This document shows positions 62,889 to 64,000 of a DNA stretch of 64,000 nucleotides, piece after piece. The stretch is from Flagellatimonas centrodinii. GTDB taxonomy: Bacteria > Pseudomonadota > Gammaproteobacteria > Nevskiales > Nevskiaceae. Both the position numbers and the translations under genes were made by a program. The stretch spans positions 1,364,001 to 1,428,000 of the forward strand of contig NZ_CP092104.1 in the NCBI RefSeq assembly GCF_016918765.2, written 5' to 3'. Positions within the stretch are counted from its first letter, which is position 1; every line of letters starts with the position of its first letter. Below the pieces are notes generated by a model. The model made no database searches and had not been told where the DNA came from. It was given only the letters and a program-made list of their open reading frames with translations.

Positions 62889-64000
62889 TCAAAACCGCCG
62901 CTGCCACGACACATCCAGGATCAACCCTTCAAGTTCGACCTCCATCGACTGGTCGGGGAAGAAGGCGTTGGTGCCGCGGCGGACCCGTCGGGGTGCGTAC
63001 ATGGCGGCGAAATTGAGGTGGCTGTCAGCGGTTAACCGGTGACTGAGGCCGGCGGTGTAGTGTTCTTGCGCGACGCTGCCCGCCAGCAGGTTGAAGAACA
63101 GCTGGTCGCTCTGGATCGGGTCGCGGTTGTTCGAGTAGCCGGCGCGCAGGGTCCATTTCGGCGAGGCGATGAACTCGGCGCCGACCTTGTGCACGGTGAC
63201 GTTGGTCCAGCCGAATCCGGGGCCGTCGCGGGTGCCCAGAGGGGCGGCGGACTGGACGCGGTTGCCGAGGGCCGGAATGGCCCGGAATCGGATGTGCTGG
63301 ATGTCGACAACCGCGGTCAGTCGCGGATGCGCTTGCCAGGCCAGGCCGGCCGTGACGTAGGGCGGGATGTCAAAGCGTCCGCCATCGGCGATCAAGCCTT
63401 CGTATTTTTTGAGCGGGGTGGTTTCGATGCGGGTCTGGCCGGCAAGGGCCAGGACGAGGGTATCGGTGACATCGACCTGCAGCCCCAGTTTGAGCCCGTA
63501 TCCCACGGAAAATTCGTGGCCGTTGTCACTCAGCCGGTCAGGTCGTGACGACAGCGGGGCGAAGGCGCTCAGGCCCTCGATATCGAACCACTGCAGCGCC
63601 AGGATGAGGCTCGCGCCGAGCCGCAGCCGCTCGTGTAGCTGACGGGCGTAGCTGGGCGCGAAGAACACCTGTCCGAGATCACTGGCGGCGCGGCCCCCGC
63701 AGTACGTGCCGGTTTGCGCGGTACCGGCCGGGCAGGCGGGGTTGTCGAAATCGTCGTAGGTGGCGTTGAGACCGCCGTTGGCATAGACCGCGAGGCCCGC
63801 CGCGCTGTGCGGGTCAATGCGCCAGGCGACGGCGCCCTGGGGGATCACGAACAGGCTGCCAGGGGTGTCGGCGGCGGCTTCGAAGCGGCCGGGTCGCAAG
63901 GGGAAGGCGCCCGGTGGCAGTGGCGTTGCCGGTGGCGTGAAGGTGCCGGCGGAATAGCCGGGCCAGGCGCGGATCAGCGACACCCCCAACTGCAGTTCAT
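62889..64000 (-). CDS. OmpP1/FadL-family outer-membrane protein, C-terminal part
   Basis: At least 370 residues; the frame runs through the right edge of the window, so the N-terminus is missing. Beta-barrel pattern of alternating strands: PQGAVAWRIDPHSAAGLAVY, FFAPSYARQLHERLRLGASL, WTLRAGYSNNRDPI, HYTAGLSHRL, ending in the outer-membrane aromatic terminal strand LILDVSWQRRF. The family carries long-chain fatty acids or hydrocarbons across the outer membrane. It fits the acyl-CoA and alcohol dehydrogenase genes nearby. Confidence 0.88.
   Translation of the reverse strand, partial: ELQLGVSLIRAWPGYSAGTFTPPATPLPPGAFPLRPGRFEAAADTPGSLFVIPQGAVAWRIDPHSAAGLAVYANGGLNATYDDFDNPACPAGTAQTGTYCGGRAASDLGQVFFAPSYARQLHERLRLGASLILALQWFDIEGLSAFAPLSSRPDRLSDNGHEFSVGYGLKLGLQVDVTDTLVLALAGQTRIETTPLKKYEGLIADGGRFDIPPYVTAGLAWQAHPRLTAVVDIQHIRFRAIPALGNRVQSAAPLGTRDGPGFGWTNVTVHKVGAEFIASPKWTLRAGYSNNRDPIQSDQLFFNLLAGSVAQEHYTAGLSHRLTADSHLNFAAMYAPRRVRRGTNAFFPDQSMEVELEGLILDVSWQRRF

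Overview
The window is GC-rich chromosomal DNA, most likely from a gammaproteobacterium that grows on fatty acids or hydrocarbons. This is inferred from a Kdo transferase plus Kdo kinase pair, RarD, an LpxL-type acyltransferase, a YceH-type protein, a FadL-type porin and much acyl-CoA metabolism. The genus cannot be read from the sequence. No rRNA, CRISPR array, transposase or integrase is visible.

Region by region. 1-6.6 kb: lipopolysaccharide inner-core cluster (waaA end, two DUF6492-type genes, two related GT-A-like genes, two GT2 glycosyltransferases, kdkA). 6.6-13.7 kb: housekeeping block (rarD, pepN, lipid A acyltransferase, TIGR01777 epimerase, FeS photolyase, DUF2256). 13.75-18.46 kb: tRNA-Arg(CCG)-bounded accessory DNA. 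It holds an intact tRNA, a second degenerate full-length copy, and an 18-bp tRNA 3'-end copy. Between the last two lies a compact island with an acetylene-hydratase-like Mo/W enzyme, a coupled 68-aa protein and a divergent MarR regulator. 18.46-21.6 kb: gene fragments and a LysR / NTF2-like / SDR locus. 21.6-25.2 kb: TetR-controlled operon encoding a possible di-iron protein, two tandem styrene-oxide-isomerase-like membrane proteins and, slightly downstream, a sterol-desaturase-type membrane oxygenase. 25.2-29 kb: arsS with a TVP38-disulfide reductase fusion, then a broken PepSY gene beside a Fur-box-like dyad. 29.5-48.6 kb: acyl-CoA and anaplerotic genes (CitE-like lyase, scoAB, acetyl-CoA hydrolase, icmF, thiolase, CocE-type lipoprotein hydrolase, nitronate monooxygenase-like enzyme, pyruvate carboxylase), with two kinds of palindromic intergenic element. 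48.8-58.2 kb: unusual exported-protein cluster (repeat protein, TPR-secretin lipoprotein, small beta-rich protein, Pro-Ser tethered lipoprotein) followed by a two-component pair whose regulator has DNA-binding domains at both ends. 58.2-64 kb: small secreted protein, two divergent iron alcohol dehydrogenases, transaldolase, YceH-like protein and a partial FadL porin.

The best candidates for undescribed biology are: (1) the tRNA-bounded acetylene-hydratase-like island; (2) the TetR operon pairing possible di-iron oxygenases with two StyC-like proteins, which could form an epoxidation/isomerisation route; (3) the secretin / Pro-Ser lipoprotein / chimeric two-component cluster. All functional statements rest on motif recognition by eye; no database search was run.
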